Source: Leyella lascolaii
GTDB lineage: Bacteria > Bacteroidota > Bacteroidia > Bacteroidales > Bacteroidaceae
Direction of reading: 5' to 3'
Length of the DNA stretch: 64,000 nucleotides
Assembly (NCBI RefSeq): GCF_900079775.1
Contig: NZ_LT556038.1
Coordinates: forward strand, 1 to 64,000
The position numbers and the translations under genes were made by a program. The notes under the pieces were generated by a model. It saw only the letters and a program-made list of their open reading frames with translations, was not told where the DNA came from and searched no databases. This document shows, piece after piece, positions 34,177 through 43,037 of the stretch. Positions within the stretch are counted from its first letter, which is position 1, and each line of letters starts with the position of its first letter.

Positions 34177-34509
34177 TTACTGCCTTTCGTTCATTTCCAT
34201 AATCTTGGCGGCTGCTTCCTCCTTGATTTCTTCAACGGACATGGACTTTGCGCCGCGTACCCACTCAATGAGTTTCTTCTTCTCAAAAAAGATGAGTTTT
34301 CCGGACGGCTTGAAGTACGGCAGTTGGTTCAAGTGGGTCATCTTGTAAAGGGTGCTTTTGGCAATACCGAGAAAGGTTGCCGCTTCCTCTAAATTCAATA
34401 TTTCCTTGGCCGCATAGCAAAGGTTCTCCAGTCTGTTCACCCGTTCTTGGAGTTCCGCAATCCTGCGCTCCTGTTCGAGGTTCATTTTTGAGTTTTTGTT
34501 TTCCGTCAT
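34177..34509 (-). CDS. MerR/excisionase-like helix-turn-helix protein
   Basis: 110 residues. A short N-terminal coiled coil (EQERRIAELQERVNRLENL) precedes an HTH_17 domain: LNLEEAATFLGIAKSTLYKMTHLNQLPYFKPSGKLIFFEKKKLIEWV. This is the usual form of Bacteroides excisionase/regulator proteins at the end of integrated elements. It is the gene nearest the right-hand end repeats. It probably controls excision or the mobilization genes. Confidence 0.82.
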   Translation of the reverse strand: MTENKNSKMNLEQERRIAELQERVNRLENLCYAAKEILNLEEAATFLGIAKSTLYKMTHLNQLPYFKPSGKLIFFEKKKLIEWVRGAKSMSVEEIKEEAAAKIMEMNERQ

Positions 34510-34549
34510 AATCGTTGTATTTTATTGCCTTGTTAATCAATTTCGGTCG

Positions 34550-34557
34550 CAAATGTA
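34550..34557 (-). promoter_or_regulatory. -7 promoter box for the excisionase-like gene
   Basis: The minus strand reads TACATTTG, a TAnnTTTG match, 41 bases upstream of the ATG. No clear -33 element. Confidence 0.45.
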
Positions 34558-34956
34558 TATGGTTTGATTTGTAATTCAGCTAAAAAAGGACGATATAATT
34601 GCCTGCATTATAGCTCTTTAATGATTTGAAAATCAGCGAATTTCATACATTGTACAATATGACGCTTGTCGCATTGTCCGGCTACTGTTCCGTGTCACAT
34701 TACTTAGGTAACATCCTGATTAGGCATACATTCAGATGCCACAAAAGCGGCAAAGAGCTTGTACACTTTCGATACGCATTGTCCAACGGCAAAGTAATCA
34801 TAGTGTACAAATGCCGTTAAACAGATTTTAACAGGAATTTTACACCAAATCGAAGATGCAGAGTCCCGATATTTGATGTATCTATCTCAAAATGCCCAAT
34901 TCCGCAGAAAGTATTGTCTGACAGCATATTTGTAGTAAATTTATGGGTTTATGCTT

Positions 34957-35074
34957 GGTATTCACGGGACAAAAGCGTACCTTTGTGTCGTGAAAGGGTA
35001 TTCACGGCAAGGGATGTCCGGCAAAGAGCGTTCTTGATTTTATTTTCCTGTGGTTTTGTCCCGTTTTTGTCCCG
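34957..35074. repeat. right element-end repeats (candidate attR / integrase arm sites)
   Basis: Contains the exact 21-base copy ttttgtcccgtttttgtcccg (35054-35074) of the left-end repeat in direct orientation. It also has an inverted relative, ggtattcacgggacaaaagcgtac (34957-34980), and a further ggtattcacgg at about 34998-35008. Clustered direct and inverted sites at both ends fit integrase/excisionase binding. The element would span about 13.84-35.07 kb. The rest of 34558-35293 shows no gene. Confidence 0.55.
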
Positions 35075-35293
35075 TCAGGGATTTGTATCACGATACATGG
35101 TTTTGTAATATTGCTGAATATCAATGATTTGCAAATGACAGAAGCGAGAAAAATGCGCTAACCACCAGTAACCACCAAAATGGTCTCTTTGACTAGAGTT
35201 TTTTTATTATGTTTATTATCAATTAATTACAAGATAAAGCCCATACCTCACTTGCCTGTATGTATTATTTTCTATAAATTACACTTTTGATTA

Positions 35294-35322
35294 TTGTTTT
35301 TATCATAAATTCATTATATTTG
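35294..35322 (+). promoter_or_regulatory. promoter of the 35.3-kb structured RNA
   Basis: TATATTTG (35315-35322) is a perfect -7 box. TTG at 35294-35296 is a possible -33 element with slightly short spacing. Transcription would start near 35328. Confidence 0.7.
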
Positions 35323-35328
35323 CACAAG

Positions 35329-35553
35329 TAATCAAATAGAGTGACAATGAAATAGAAGTTTAACAGGACATATTAGAAAAAGAAGTGTTTGCTTCTTGCT
35401 TGATGTATTCTGAAAATCGCCAATTAGAGGAATATAACCATCACGGCATGAAAGTGAATGCTTGCACCGTAGGGTGTGGGCTTCCTTGTTGTATGGTTAT
35501 AGGTGTTTGGCGATACCTCAGAATAACAACAGGTTAAGCCTACACCTTTCTTT
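35329..35553 (+). ncRNA. long structured RNA or 5' leader with nested stems and pseudoknot
   Basis: Three nested long-range stems: TATTCTGA (35406-35413)/TCAGAATA (35518-35525); ATCGCCAA (35416-35423)/TTGGCGAT (35507-35514); TATAACCAT (35433-35441)/ATGGTTATA (35493-35501). The enclosed loop holds a small stem (ACGG 35443-35446/CCGT 35467-35470). It also holds GGTGTGGGCTT (35473-35483), which can pair over 11 positions, one wobble, with AAGCCTACACC (35536-35546) just before tttcttttt. A 5' hairpin AAGAAG/CTTCTT lies at 35380-35397. It begins after a good promoter and ends where the LRR gene begins. I cannot name a known class. It could be an independent ncRNA or a riboswitch-like leader with a terminator helix. 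Confidence 0.7.
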
Positions 35554-35582
35554 TTGTGGTATGGCTGCAAAAAGAACAAAAG

Positions 35583-36449
35583 ATGGTAGATTTGAGAATT
35601 ATCAACTTTCCGGATAAAGTCTTTAAGAAATATCTTATAGATACCTTTGACAAAGATGGTGATGGGGAAATATCACTGACAGAAGCATTGACTATCACTA
35701 AAGTTCTTTGCCCTCAAAAAGGTATCAAGTCTATTGCAGGAATAGAGTATCTATCCAATTTGGAAGTACTTGATTGTTCAAGGAATGGGATTGAAAATAT
35801 TGATATTTCAAAAAATAGAAAACTAAAGCATTTAAGTTGTTATAACAATCCCATATACACCCTTAACATAAAAGACAATCCCCTTCTTATCACCTTATAT
35901 TGTGGAAATTGTAATATAGTTGAATTGGATTGTTCTCAAAATATAGATTTAGAAATTCTTTCTTGTAGATTTAATCCATTAAGAGAAATAGATTTATGGG
36001 AGAACAAAAAACTTACTTTGCTAAGAGTTCGCAGATGTTTATTGGAAGAACTGGAGTTGCGCAGTTTGAAAGAACTCCAATTTGTAGATTGTTCTGAGAA
36101 TAAACTATATGAACTTCAGTTATATGAAAACAAAGAACTTACCTATTTAGATTGTGCTCGTAATGATTTACACAATGATTTATATGTAGGAGCAAATTTA
36201 AAGCTTAAACATTTAGATTGCCGAATGAATAGATGTTTAGACAGCATTACCATATCAGAAGGACAATATATTGAAAATGTGAGGTCAGATATTAAACCTA
36301 TGACAGAATCTTATAGAAAATATCTTTCATGGAGGAATTATCAAAATGACAGCATTCCTAATACTTCATGGAATGACAAAGAGGATTGGGAGGACCAATT
36401 ACTTGATGCTTTTGAAGGTGATGAAAGTAATTGTTGGAATATTGAATAA
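35583..36449 (+). CDS. EF-hand plus leucine-rich-repeat-like protein
   Basis: About 288 residues from ATG 35583 (a GTG at 35556 is in frame but falls in the leader's T-rich end). Residues ~17-32 contain an EF-hand-type Ca loop, DKDGDGEISLTE. The remainder consists of ~21-23-residue repeats with LxxLDCSxNxIxxLDI pattern (EVLDCSRNGIENIDISKN, KHLSCYNNPIYTLNI). No signal peptide, no sorting tail, and an acidic end (DEDWEDQLLDAFEGDES-like). Such cytosolic or unexported LRR proteins occur in toxin-immunity neighbourhoods, but nothing here proves that role. AT-rich compared with the chromosome backbone. Confidence 0.75.
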   Translation: MVDLRIINFPDKVFKKYLIDTFDKDGDGEISLTEALTITKVLCPQKGIKSIAGIEYLSNLEVLDCSRNGIENIDISKNRKLKHLSCYNNPIYTLNIKDNPLLITLYCGNCNIVELDCSQNIDLEILSCRFNPLREIDLWENKKLTLLRVRRCLLEELELRSLKELQFVDCSENKLYELQLYENKELTYLDCARNDLHNDLYVGANLKLKHLDCRMNRCLDSITISEGQYIENVRSDIKPMTESYRKYLSWRNYQNDSIPNTSWNDKEDWEDQLLDAFEGDESNCWNIE

Positions 36450-36465
36450 CTAAAATTTTATAAAT

Positions 36466-37011
36466 ATGAATAGAAGAAGCATTTTTAGCATTTTCATTTT
36501 TTGTTTAGTACTAGTAGGCTGTAAGAATAATGAGTATGAAAACCAGTCCAATATTATTGGAGATTGGTATGTTTGCCAATATTGGGGTGAAGAAAAAAGA
36601 GAAGAAACTGATGTTTATGAACCTAAATCTGGTCCTATAAGGAATATTGAACATCCAGAGAAAACTCAAACCAAGCATTGGGATAACAGCTATAATTATG
36701 GAGAGAATATTATATCTTTCAAAGAAAATCAGTCCATGTTTGTCAACACCATGGATTTTGAATTTGAAAAATATGTAAGTTATATTTTAGATAATGAGAA
36801 CAGTAAACTTATATGTATCAATGGAAATAATAAAGTTGTTTATAATTTATTAGAAGAATCAAATGCTATTATTCTATCAAGAGAGTATAATGGAACTTAC
36901 GAGAGTATTGGTGTACACTATGTAGATTTAAACTTGGGAGAAAGTGGAATCATATATACCATAATAAACTACAACACAAAAGAATATATAAAGCTAAAAA
37001 GGATCAACTAA
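36466..37011 (+). CDS. small lipoprotein, lipocalin-like
   Basis: 181 residues with a lipoprotein signal ending LVGC (Cys19). The mature part opens with NIIGDWYVCQYWG and continues as short beta-strands ending YNTKEYIKLKRI, the general layout of lipocalin-like lipoproteins of Bacteroidetes. No specific family. It is 16 bases after the LRR gene, so probably cotranscribed, and its stop overlaps the start of the next (broken) frame by one base. Confidence 0.65.
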   Translation: MNRRSIFSIFIFCLVLVGCKNNEYENQSNIIGDWYVCQYWGEEKREETDVYEPKSGPIRNIEHPEKTQTKHWDNSYNYGENIISFKENQSMFVNTMDFEFEKYVSYILDNENSKLICINGNNKVVYNLLEESNAIILSREYNGTYESIGVHYVDLNLGESGIIYTIINYNTKEYIKLKRIN

Positions 37012-37371
37012 TGGAATTCCCACTCGCATTTGGCCTGCAAAAAACAGGTTTGACACTGATTTTAACATCAGGCAAACAAAAAAGCTTGTGTTTTCTTATA
37101 GATATAGGTTCTATCCACAGCACCCTTTTTGACTTTGTATATGAACACTTCAAAGATGAGTTTACTTGATAGTACTCGTAGGATAATGGGAATTGAGAGG
37201 GCATTACAGGAAACTCCTGTTATAGAAGCTACGTTCAACTTTGAGGGGACAGATTATACTTCTACTTTCTCTGTATTTAATGGCTCTGATGCTATAACGC
37301 AAGTACAAGAAGAAACAGGGATGCAAATTCATGGTATTCTAAGTACAGACTTTCTTGTAAGAAACAAATGA
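37011..37371 (+). pseudogene. broken retropepsin-like protein gene
   Basis: Starts at ATG 37011 (overlapping the previous stop as TAATG). Its first 50 codons closely match the intact gene at 38263: MEFPLAFGLQKTGLTLILTS..., FDFVYEHFKDEF. At ~37157 five bases present in the intact copy (cgagc) are missing, producing an immediate TGA. The remainder continues in another frame (MGIERALQETPVIEATFNFEGTDYTSTFSVFN...). The active site reads DIGS instead of DTGS, and the 3' end stops early. It is a decayed duplicate of the 38263 gene. Confidence 0.85.
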
Positions 37372-37426
37372 AAAAACTTTCTCAAACAGCAAAATACTAT
37401 TCTAAAAACATTTAATCGAATAATAT

Positions 37427-37825
37427 ATGAGAGCATTGGACTTAAACAAAGCTGCAGTCTGCATGGGTAAAGTACTCAAATTGCTGTCTGAAATCCAGCC
37501 GCAAATAACCAACGGTGATGACGTGTATGAGCACAAAGAGGATTTTTGTTGCATTGTATATATGTGTAGAATTGGAATACTTGACAGAATCGAAGACAAT
37601 ACTTATACGAAAAATCCGAATCTTCAGGTAAGAATTCCCACTGGAATTTTCAGTTCACGAAAAGAAACGATGACTTCAGCTTTAGGCTTGACAATAGGAA
37701 AACTTATGGAATTGGTAAAAAATGATGTTGTGACTGATAATTATGTGGAAGATATTTTAAACAAAACCGGAGCTTTTTTTGCCTATGACAGAAATCTTCC
37801 AGAAAAATTCAAACGACAAATATGA
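37427..37825 (+). CDS. hypothetical protein
   Basis: 132 residues, no signal peptide or membrane segment, helical in the second half (GLTIGKLMELVKNDVVTDNYVEDILNKTG). I recognise no family. It lies in a run of small same-strand genes between the two retropepsin-like copies. Confidence 0.5.
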   Translation: MRALDLNKAAVCMGKVLKLLSEIQPQITNGDDVYEHKEDFCCIVYMCRIGILDRIEDNTYTKNPNLQVRIPTGIFSSRKETMTSALGLTIGKLMELVKNDVVTDNYVEDILNKTGAFFAYDRNLPEKFKRQI

Positions 37826-37883
37826 ATGGATATTTTCATTTTATAATTTGCACATGATGTATAAATAATTAGAGAATATTACT

Positions 37884-38252
37884 ATGTTTAAGATATTTAA
37901 GGTCTTGAAGGCACAAATGCCGATAAATGGCGAAAGCATAACAAAAGATTTTGCCAAAGCATGGGAGACACTTAACGCTGATTTGATTATAAAACATTTA
38001 TCTCCCGATTTCAAATATGATTCCCAATGGGTATATGACTCATTGGACAAAAAGGAATATATTGAATATATTCGGGGAAAATTCAATACTATAAGAAAAA
38101 GCAAGTCGAAAATAGAAGTTCGGATAATACACCTCTCCGAAAGCAAAGGCATAATTGCCATTAGGCAGGATAAAGGAGATCCTGTATTTTATGTAATTCA
38201 GATTAAGGACAAAAAAGTCATAAAAGGTGATTTGTGCATGTTTATCTTTTAA
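37884..38252 (+). CDS. NTF2/SnoaL-like small protein
   Basis: 122 residues. The pattern AWETLNADLIIKHLSPDFKYDSQWVYDSLDKKEYIEYIRGKF followed by beta-strands (KIEVRIIHLSESKGIIAIRQDKGDPVFYVIQIKDKKVIKGDL) fits an NTF2-like cone fold. No catalytic residues can be assigned. The fold is inferred from the pattern only. Ten bases separate it from the next gene. Confidence 0.5.
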   Translation: MFKIFKVLKAQMPINGESITKDFAKAWETLNADLIIKHLSPDFKYDSQWVYDSLDKKEYIEYIRGKFNTIRKSKSKIEVRIIHLSESKGIIAIRQDKGDPVFYVIQIKDKKVIKGDLCMFIF

Positions 38253-38262
38253 TACTCAGCTT

Positions 38263-38670
38263 ATGGAATTTCCACTGAATTTAGGTCTGCAAAAGACAGG
38301 CTTGCCACTGATAGTAACATCAGGCAAACTAAAGAATATGTGTTTTCTAATAGATACAGGTTCTACCCATAACACCCTTTTTGATTTTGTGTATGAACAC
38401 TTTAAAGATGAGTTCGAGCTACTCGACTGTACCTGTAGAACAATGGGCATAGAGGGACATTATAAAGAAACTCCTGTCATTGAAGCTACATTCAATTTCG
38501 AGGGTGTTGATTATACTTCCACTTTTTCTGTGCTTGATGCGACTGATGCTATAGCACAGGTACAGAAAGAAACAGGTATTCAGATACATGGTGTGTTGGG
38601 TATAGAATTCCTTATGGAAAATAAGTGGATTATTGATTTTGAAACTTACAATGTAAAATGCAATGATTGA
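38263..38670 (+). CDS. retropepsin-like aspartic protease-family protein (intact DTGS)
   Basis: 135 residues from ATG 38263 (the frame is open from 38227, but homology to the 37011 copy begins here). The fold signature of single-domain aspartic proteases is present: CFLIDTGSTHN (catalytic Asp-Thr-Gly-Ser) and, near the end, GVLGIEFLMENKWIIDF, the usual hydrophobic-Gly 'flap-end' motif. It should act as a dimer. No signal peptide. The substrate is unknown. The next gene overlaps its last bases. Confidence 0.75.
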   Translation: MEFPLNLGLQKTGLPLIVTSGKLKNMCFLIDTGSTHNTLFDFVYEHFKDEFELLDCTCRTMGIEGHYKETPVIEATFNFEGVDYTSTFSVLDATDAIAQVQKETGIQIHGVLGIEFLMENKWIIDFETYNVKCND

Positions 38671-38962
38671 AGCTATAGCTATACTTGCTATAGGAGCGGC
38701 AATACTCCTATATGCAGAAAGACAATCCAATAAAAAGACAATAGAGAAGCAAAGTTATAAAATTAGGCATCTAACTGGCAATTTGAATGAAGATGATAAA
38801 AAGGAGAATCAACAACTTCTTGATGACTATCATTTTGAAAAGATTATTAGGAAATTGAGGTCAGAAGATGAATATGCACAGTTTGAACCAGATGATGTAA
38901 TTGAAGAAAAAGCAAAAGTAAAGTTCAAAAGCTTGTATGGGTATGAATACAGAAAAGAATGA
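38663..38962 (+). CDS. small membrane protein
   Basis: 99 residues. One N-terminal transmembrane helix (AIAILAIGAAILLYA), then a charged helical cytosolic tail. It overlaps the retropepsin gene by 8 bases and the next gene by 26, so the three are translationally linked. No family recognised. Confidence 0.6.
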   Translation: MIEAIAILAIGAAILLYAERQSNKKTIEKQSYKIRHLTGNLNEDDKKENQQLLDDYHFEKIIRKLRSEDEYAQFEPDDVIEEKAKVKFKSLYGYEYRKE

Positions 38963-39392
38963 AATCTTCATCCAAGTCAAAGGCATAGGCTTTACTTTTC
39001 TTCTTGACAAGAGAATGAAGCACAACCTTATCAGTCCTGCGTTCTTGGCTTTCTTCAATCTTGAAGAGAGGCAGATGTATTCACTTCCTGAGAATAATAT
39101 AGGAGAAGTGAATACAAATCCTGTCTATGACAACTTGCAGCCCTTTCTTCCTGACTATGTGGATTCCATCAGTACTAATGATGTGTTCCATTATGTTGGG
39201 AAGAAAGTGGGAAGATGCAAGGACAACAAACTGAGGGTATGCAAGGTGTTCCGCCTCGGATTTGAGCACGAAGGATGCACTTTCTCTTTCCCTTTCATTC
39301 TTGACAAGAGTTTGGATGTGCCTGCCATGTTAGGCAGAGAAGCATTCAATCGTATAAACAAAACGCTAATGAGTTATAAAGTAGAAACTTAA
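38937..39392 (+). CDS. retropepsin-fold protein with altered active site (DKRM), copy 1
   Basis: 151 residues. FTFLLDKRMKHNLISPAFLAFF takes the place of the FLIDTGSTHN segment of the 38263 protein, and VPAMLGREAFNRI replaces GVLGIEFL. The fold appears kept but Thr-Gly-Ser of the active site is replaced by Lys-Arg-Met, so proteolysis is unlikely. A close paralogue is at 43038-43493 (shared DKRMKHN, ISPAFLAFFNL, VGRCKDNKLR, ILDKSL). Conservation of the altered motif in both suggests a maintained non-catalytic role such as binding. Confidence 0.65.
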   Translation: MGMNTEKNEIFIQVKGIGFTFLLDKRMKHNLISPAFLAFFNLEERQMYSLPENNIGEVNTNPVYDNLQPFLPDYVDSISTNDVFHYVGKKVGRCKDNKLRVCKVFRLGFEHEGCTFSFPFILDKSLDVPAMLGREAFNRINKTLMSYKVET

Positions 39393-39848
39393 CACTCCAA
39401 TAAGAGTGCATTTTATGGCTTAGTAAAACTTTGCCATTATTGGAAACATCGGCATTTGCATACATTTTTCAGGTATAGCCCCTCTGAGATGCGATGAATC
39501 GCGCCCCTACTGGCAGACATAGGCAGAAGCCTACCTGTTTTTGAGAACTCACAAAAAATCCTTATCCCGAACTAGCGTATTAAACGTTAATGCAGAAATA
39601 GAAAGGCGTTCATTAGATCCCAAATCAGTATCAGTAGGAATTGGATTGTATGTATATATACAATACTGAAAAATAACTCATTAGATGCATTATCGTACAA
39701 CGAATTATTCATTAAAAGTTGGTATTGTTATTATGATAATTGGAGGGCACGAATACTCATGTTCAAAATGAATGGAAACAACTGGAAACATCAGTTTAAA
39801 GGTGTTTTATTAGAATAAGCAATGCAAAATGTATAAGGAAACATGTAA
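39393..39848. other. gene-free spacer
   Basis: 456 bases with no coding frame of substance. A small hairpin TAGGC-AGAA-GCCTA (39520-39533) followed by cctgttttt may end the preceding operon. ATTGTAT-N4-ATACAAT lies at about 39646-39663. No convincing TAnnTTTG box ahead of the next gene. Confidence 0.45.
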
Positions 39849-40883
39849 ATGAAAAAATATGTAGCACTGGTTTTATGCGCCTTACCTGTCCTGGTGGCAG
39901 GTATGGTGTTGTTTTCAATCTGCAGGAATGCTTCTGGCGGAAACGTTGTGACGAAGCCATGCAATGCCATATACCATTGGAAGACGCAATTCAAATTAAG
40001 CAGTTATGAAAAGGACTTTATAAAGGAGCATGATATAAAAAAGATGTATATCAGATTCTTTGATGTTGACTATGGGCAAGATAATGACGGACTGTTCAAG
40101 GCAATTCCTATTGCCACAACGTTGTTTCTTGACACTGTGCCAGCCGGAATAGAGGTGGTGCCTACTGTCTACATAACCACAAAAGCCATAAAAGCCGATA
40201 CTACATTCGCCCAATTGATGTACAAAAGGATTATTGCAATGTCTAGGCGTAACAGAATAAACAATATGCATGAGATTCAGTTGGATTGTGATTGGACAAA
40301 CAGCACCAAGAATCACTTTTTTAAGCTATGCGCAGATTTACGCGACATGCTGCATAAAGACAGCATGAACCTCAGTGTGACTGTCCGGCTGCATCAGCTG
40401 AAAAAGGAGTGTCCGCCTGCCGATTATGGGGTACTTATGTTATACAACACAGGCTCGCTGTATAATCCCGATGCAAATTCAATTTTGAACTATAATGACG
40501 TGAAGCCTTACTTAAACTCTAAAGTGGAATATGAATTGCCATTGGATGTGGCTTTCCCTATTTATTCCTGGGGTATATGGATGCGGAGAAATGACTTTAT
40601 GTCCATTCTCCACAATACCGACTATACGGACAGACTACGCTACAGACAAACTGAAAAGTGCAAATTTGTTGTTTTAAAAGAACATTATTTAGAAGGACAC
40701 AACCTTAAAAAAGGTGATATTATACGCTTGGAAACGTCTCCTTTTGAAGACATAATTAAAGTTAAAGAACTTGCTTTCTCTAAAATCAGGCGGCAACCCC
40801 GCAACATTATCCTGTATCATCTCGATTCATTAAACATCACCCAATATTCAAAAGAAAATATTCACCAGATTTATAAACACTGA
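39849..40883 (+). CDS. exported or membrane-anchored TIM-barrel-like protein, unknown function
   Basis: 344 residues. The N-terminal hydrophobic segment (VALVLCALPVLVAGMVLFSI) is a signal anchor. The body has the rhythm of a glycoside-hydrolase-like TIM barrel: KKMYIRFFDVDYG (beta-strand with acidic end), GIEVVPTVYITT, HEIQLDCDWTNSTKNHFFKLCADLRDML, LSVTVRLHQ, VAFPIYSWGIWM. No family named. The next gene's ATG comes 3 bases after its stop, so they form a pair. It might bind or cut a glycan, but no catalytic pair is certain. Confidence 0.6.
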   Translation: MKKYVALVLCALPVLVAGMVLFSICRNASGGNVVTKPCNAIYHWKTQFKLSSYEKDFIKEHDIKKMYIRFFDVDYGQDNDGLFKAIPIATTLFLDTVPAGIEVVPTVYITTKAIKADTTFAQLMYKRIIAMSRRNRINNMHEIQLDCDWTNSTKNHFFKLCADLRDMLHKDSMNLSVTVRLHQLKKECPPADYGVLMLYNTGSLYNPDANSILNYNDVKPYLNSKVEYELPLDVAFPIYSWGIWMRRNDFMSILHNTDYTDRLRYRQTEKCKFVVLKEHYLEGHNLKKGDIIRLETSPFEDIIKVKELAFSKIRRQPRNIILYHLDSLNITQYSKENIHQIYKH

Positions 40884-42998
40884 TTGATGAGGCACTCATT
40901 TTTCATTTTATTATTGATACTGTCATATCAAAATTCATTAGCTTGCGGTCCGTTCGACAGGTTATACTCGCCGGAACAATACTATACATTCCGTATTTGC
41001 GGCAATAACATGAAAGGATTAAACAATCCACAAAATGATTTGCAGCCGCAATCAAGAAATGACATTAAGAGAAATTGCCTATATTGGAGCGAAATAACTT
41101 CGACATACATTCCTCTTTCTGACATAAAGGACGTCATTTATGACTGGAGCTATGAGCAGTTGTACCAGCTGCATACTTGCGCTACCAACAGCAGCCGTTT
41201 GCAAGGCAACAACGCTTTTGCGAAATGGCTTATAAGGCATAATGATACAGAGGTCACGTCTTATCTGCTGCTTGCAAAGAGGTGTGAGATGATACGTAGC
41301 CGGCAAAATTCAGAATGGTATTATCCTGTTGAGGGAGACAACGAAAGCATAGCATTGGCTGAAATATGCGCGCAAGCCAGAAGACAACATTCTAAAAGGC
41401 TTTTAGACCGCTATACACTTCAAATAATGAGATGTCTTATATCAATGCGGCAGTACAGCGAATGCCTGAATATTTGGATAGACCGAAAACGGGAATTCCG
41501 GAATAACATAATTTCTGACATGGCAAGAGGATATGTAGCCGGTGCATATTTCCATATGGGAGAAACGGAGAAAGCTAAAAGAATGTTTATCGATGTCGGG
41601 GATGTCCATTCTTATCTGTTCTGCATTCAGATGGAGGGCAAGTCTTATAACTATATGGATTTACTGTCGTTATTATGCAAAAATGACATTGATGATAATA
41701 GGATTTTACCATTGACGCAGTATATAATTCACATGGCTGAAGTTGATAATGAAAATTGCGATTATACTGCATTAAACAGGCTTGCGGTGGAAACCATTCC
41801 AAATGTTAAACCTGCGTATAAAGCGGCATGGTGTTATATTGCCTCCTATACTTATGACAAGGAGGGAGAAAGCCATATGGCACTTAAACTTATAAAGCGT
41901 GCTTCAAGATATAATGCCAGTCAAGACTTGAAAGATGCCATCCGTGTGTTCCGTATTTACCTGACAGTCAAATGTGCCTCTGAATATAATGACAGCTTGG
42001 AACGCTATCTTTACGGTGAACTGTCATGGCTACACCGTAAGATTGTTTCCAATTTGAATTCAAAGGTAGTTGTGGAAGCCTCAAATCAAAGGGACGGATT
42101 CAGTCAATATTATTGGAATGATATGATGAGGAAAATCATCATATCTCAAGTGGTTCCAAAGTGCATCTCATCCGGATATAAAGTCAGGGCATTGCAGTTT
42201 CTTAACTATGCTGACAATTGTATTTGGAAAGTGAAAGGAGGTCGTGCGGATTGGAAAATATTAAACTTTACAAACGAGAACGAATACGATTATAGGACGG
42301 ATTTCTTTATTAATCTGGACTCCATAGGGGTGAAGTATGTCAAACGGTTGGCATATAGGATGAAGAATCCGTTATGTGGTTTGGATCGTTTTTTGAGCAA
42401 GTACAGTTATAACGATATGAATTATCTCAATGAGATTATCGGTACACAACTAATTGCAGGAATGAGATATAAAGAAGCTATGCATTATCTCGCATTGGTC
42501 TCTGACAAATTCATTAGAACAAGGAATGTATATCGTACTATGGAATATGATGCATTTAGTTCCGACATCCGAATGAACCGAAAAGGCAAGTCTTACAAAT
42601 TAGACTTTGCAAAAAAAATGTATGCGTTGGAAAGTAGGATAAAGGCAGTGCGGAATCCTGATAAAAAAGCGGAACTGATGCTTGAATATGCCCGTGGACT
42701 GCAAAATTCCATAGGACGTTGTTGGAGGCTTACATCATACTATAAAGGAGAGTGGGTGAGCTATCCTTACTATAGTACGTATCAAAGACAATTGCGTGAC
42801 AGTATAGCTAAAACATCCAGCAAAATAATAGATAATGCATTCAAACTGTTTACAGATGAAGAAAGAGCCGCGACGGCTTTATATAAATGGAACAGATATA
42901 AGACTGCGGTGACAGACTATCCGAAGACAAAGATGGCTCAGTATATACGAGGACATTGCGATGAGTTGATTGATTACCGTTGTATAAAAGATAAATGA
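40884..42998 (+). CDS. secreted helical-repeat (TPR-like) protein, unknown function
   Basis: 704 residues. Signal peptide 1-20 ending SLACGPF, so the mature protein may begin at a lipidated or processed Cys (CGPFDRLYSPEQYYTFR). The rest is almost wholly alpha-helical with TPR/Sel1-like pairs (YVAGAYFHMGETEKAKRMF, ESHMALKLIKRASRY). Proteins with this CGPF... start occur paired with the preceding kind of gene in distant bacteria, as far as I recall. Partner scaffold or surface complex is a guess. Confidence 0.6.
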   Translation: MMRHSFFILLLILSYQNSLACGPFDRLYSPEQYYTFRICGNNMKGLNNPQNDLQPQSRNDIKRNCLYWSEITSTYIPLSDIKDVIYDWSYEQLYQLHTCATNSSRLQGNNAFAKWLIRHNDTEVTSYLLLAKRCEMIRSRQNSEWYYPVEGDNESIALAEICAQARRQHSKRLLDRYTLQIMRCLISMRQYSECLNIWIDRKREFRNNIISDMARGYVAGAYFHMGETEKAKRMFIDVGDVHSYLFCIQMEGKSYNYMDLLSLLCKNDIDDNRILPLTQYIIHMAEVDNENCDYTALNRLAVETIPNVKPAYKAAWCYIASYTYDKEGESHMALKLIKRASRYNASQDLKDAIRVFRIYLTVKCASEYNDSLERYLYGELSWLHRKIVSNLNSKVVVEASNQRDGFSQYYWNDMMRKIIISQVVPKCISSGYKVRALQFLNYADNCIWKVKGGRADWKILNFTNENEYDYRTDFFINLDSIGVKYVKRLAYRMKNPLCGLDRFLSKYSYNDMNYLNEIIGTQLIAGMRYKEAMHYLALVSDKFIRTRNVYRTMEYDAFSSDIRMNRKGKSYKLDFAKKMYALESRIKAVRNPDKKAELMLEYARGLQNSIGRCWRLTSYYKGEWVSYPYYSTYQRQLRDSIAKTSSKIIDNAFKLFTDEERAATALYKWNRYKTAVTDYPKTKMAQYIRGHCDELIDYRCIKDK

Positions 42999-43037
42999 TT
43001 TTATATGATAGAGAAAGACTGAGTAAATTACAAATTC

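Noticed and set aside
34626..34820. 64-codon frame near the element's right end
   Set aside because: No family, no ribosome site, and it runs through sequence with internal repeats (cattgtccggctac / cattgtccaacggc).
13947..35074. Prophage
   Set aside because: No capsid, tail, terminase or lysis genes; relaxase, MobC and oriT-like DNA show a mobilizable element.
35329..35553. Retron, group II intron or CRISPR-related RNA as the source of the structured RNA
   Set aside because: No reverse transcriptase, intron-encoded protein, Cas or TnpB gene is near, and there is no repeat-spacer array in the window.
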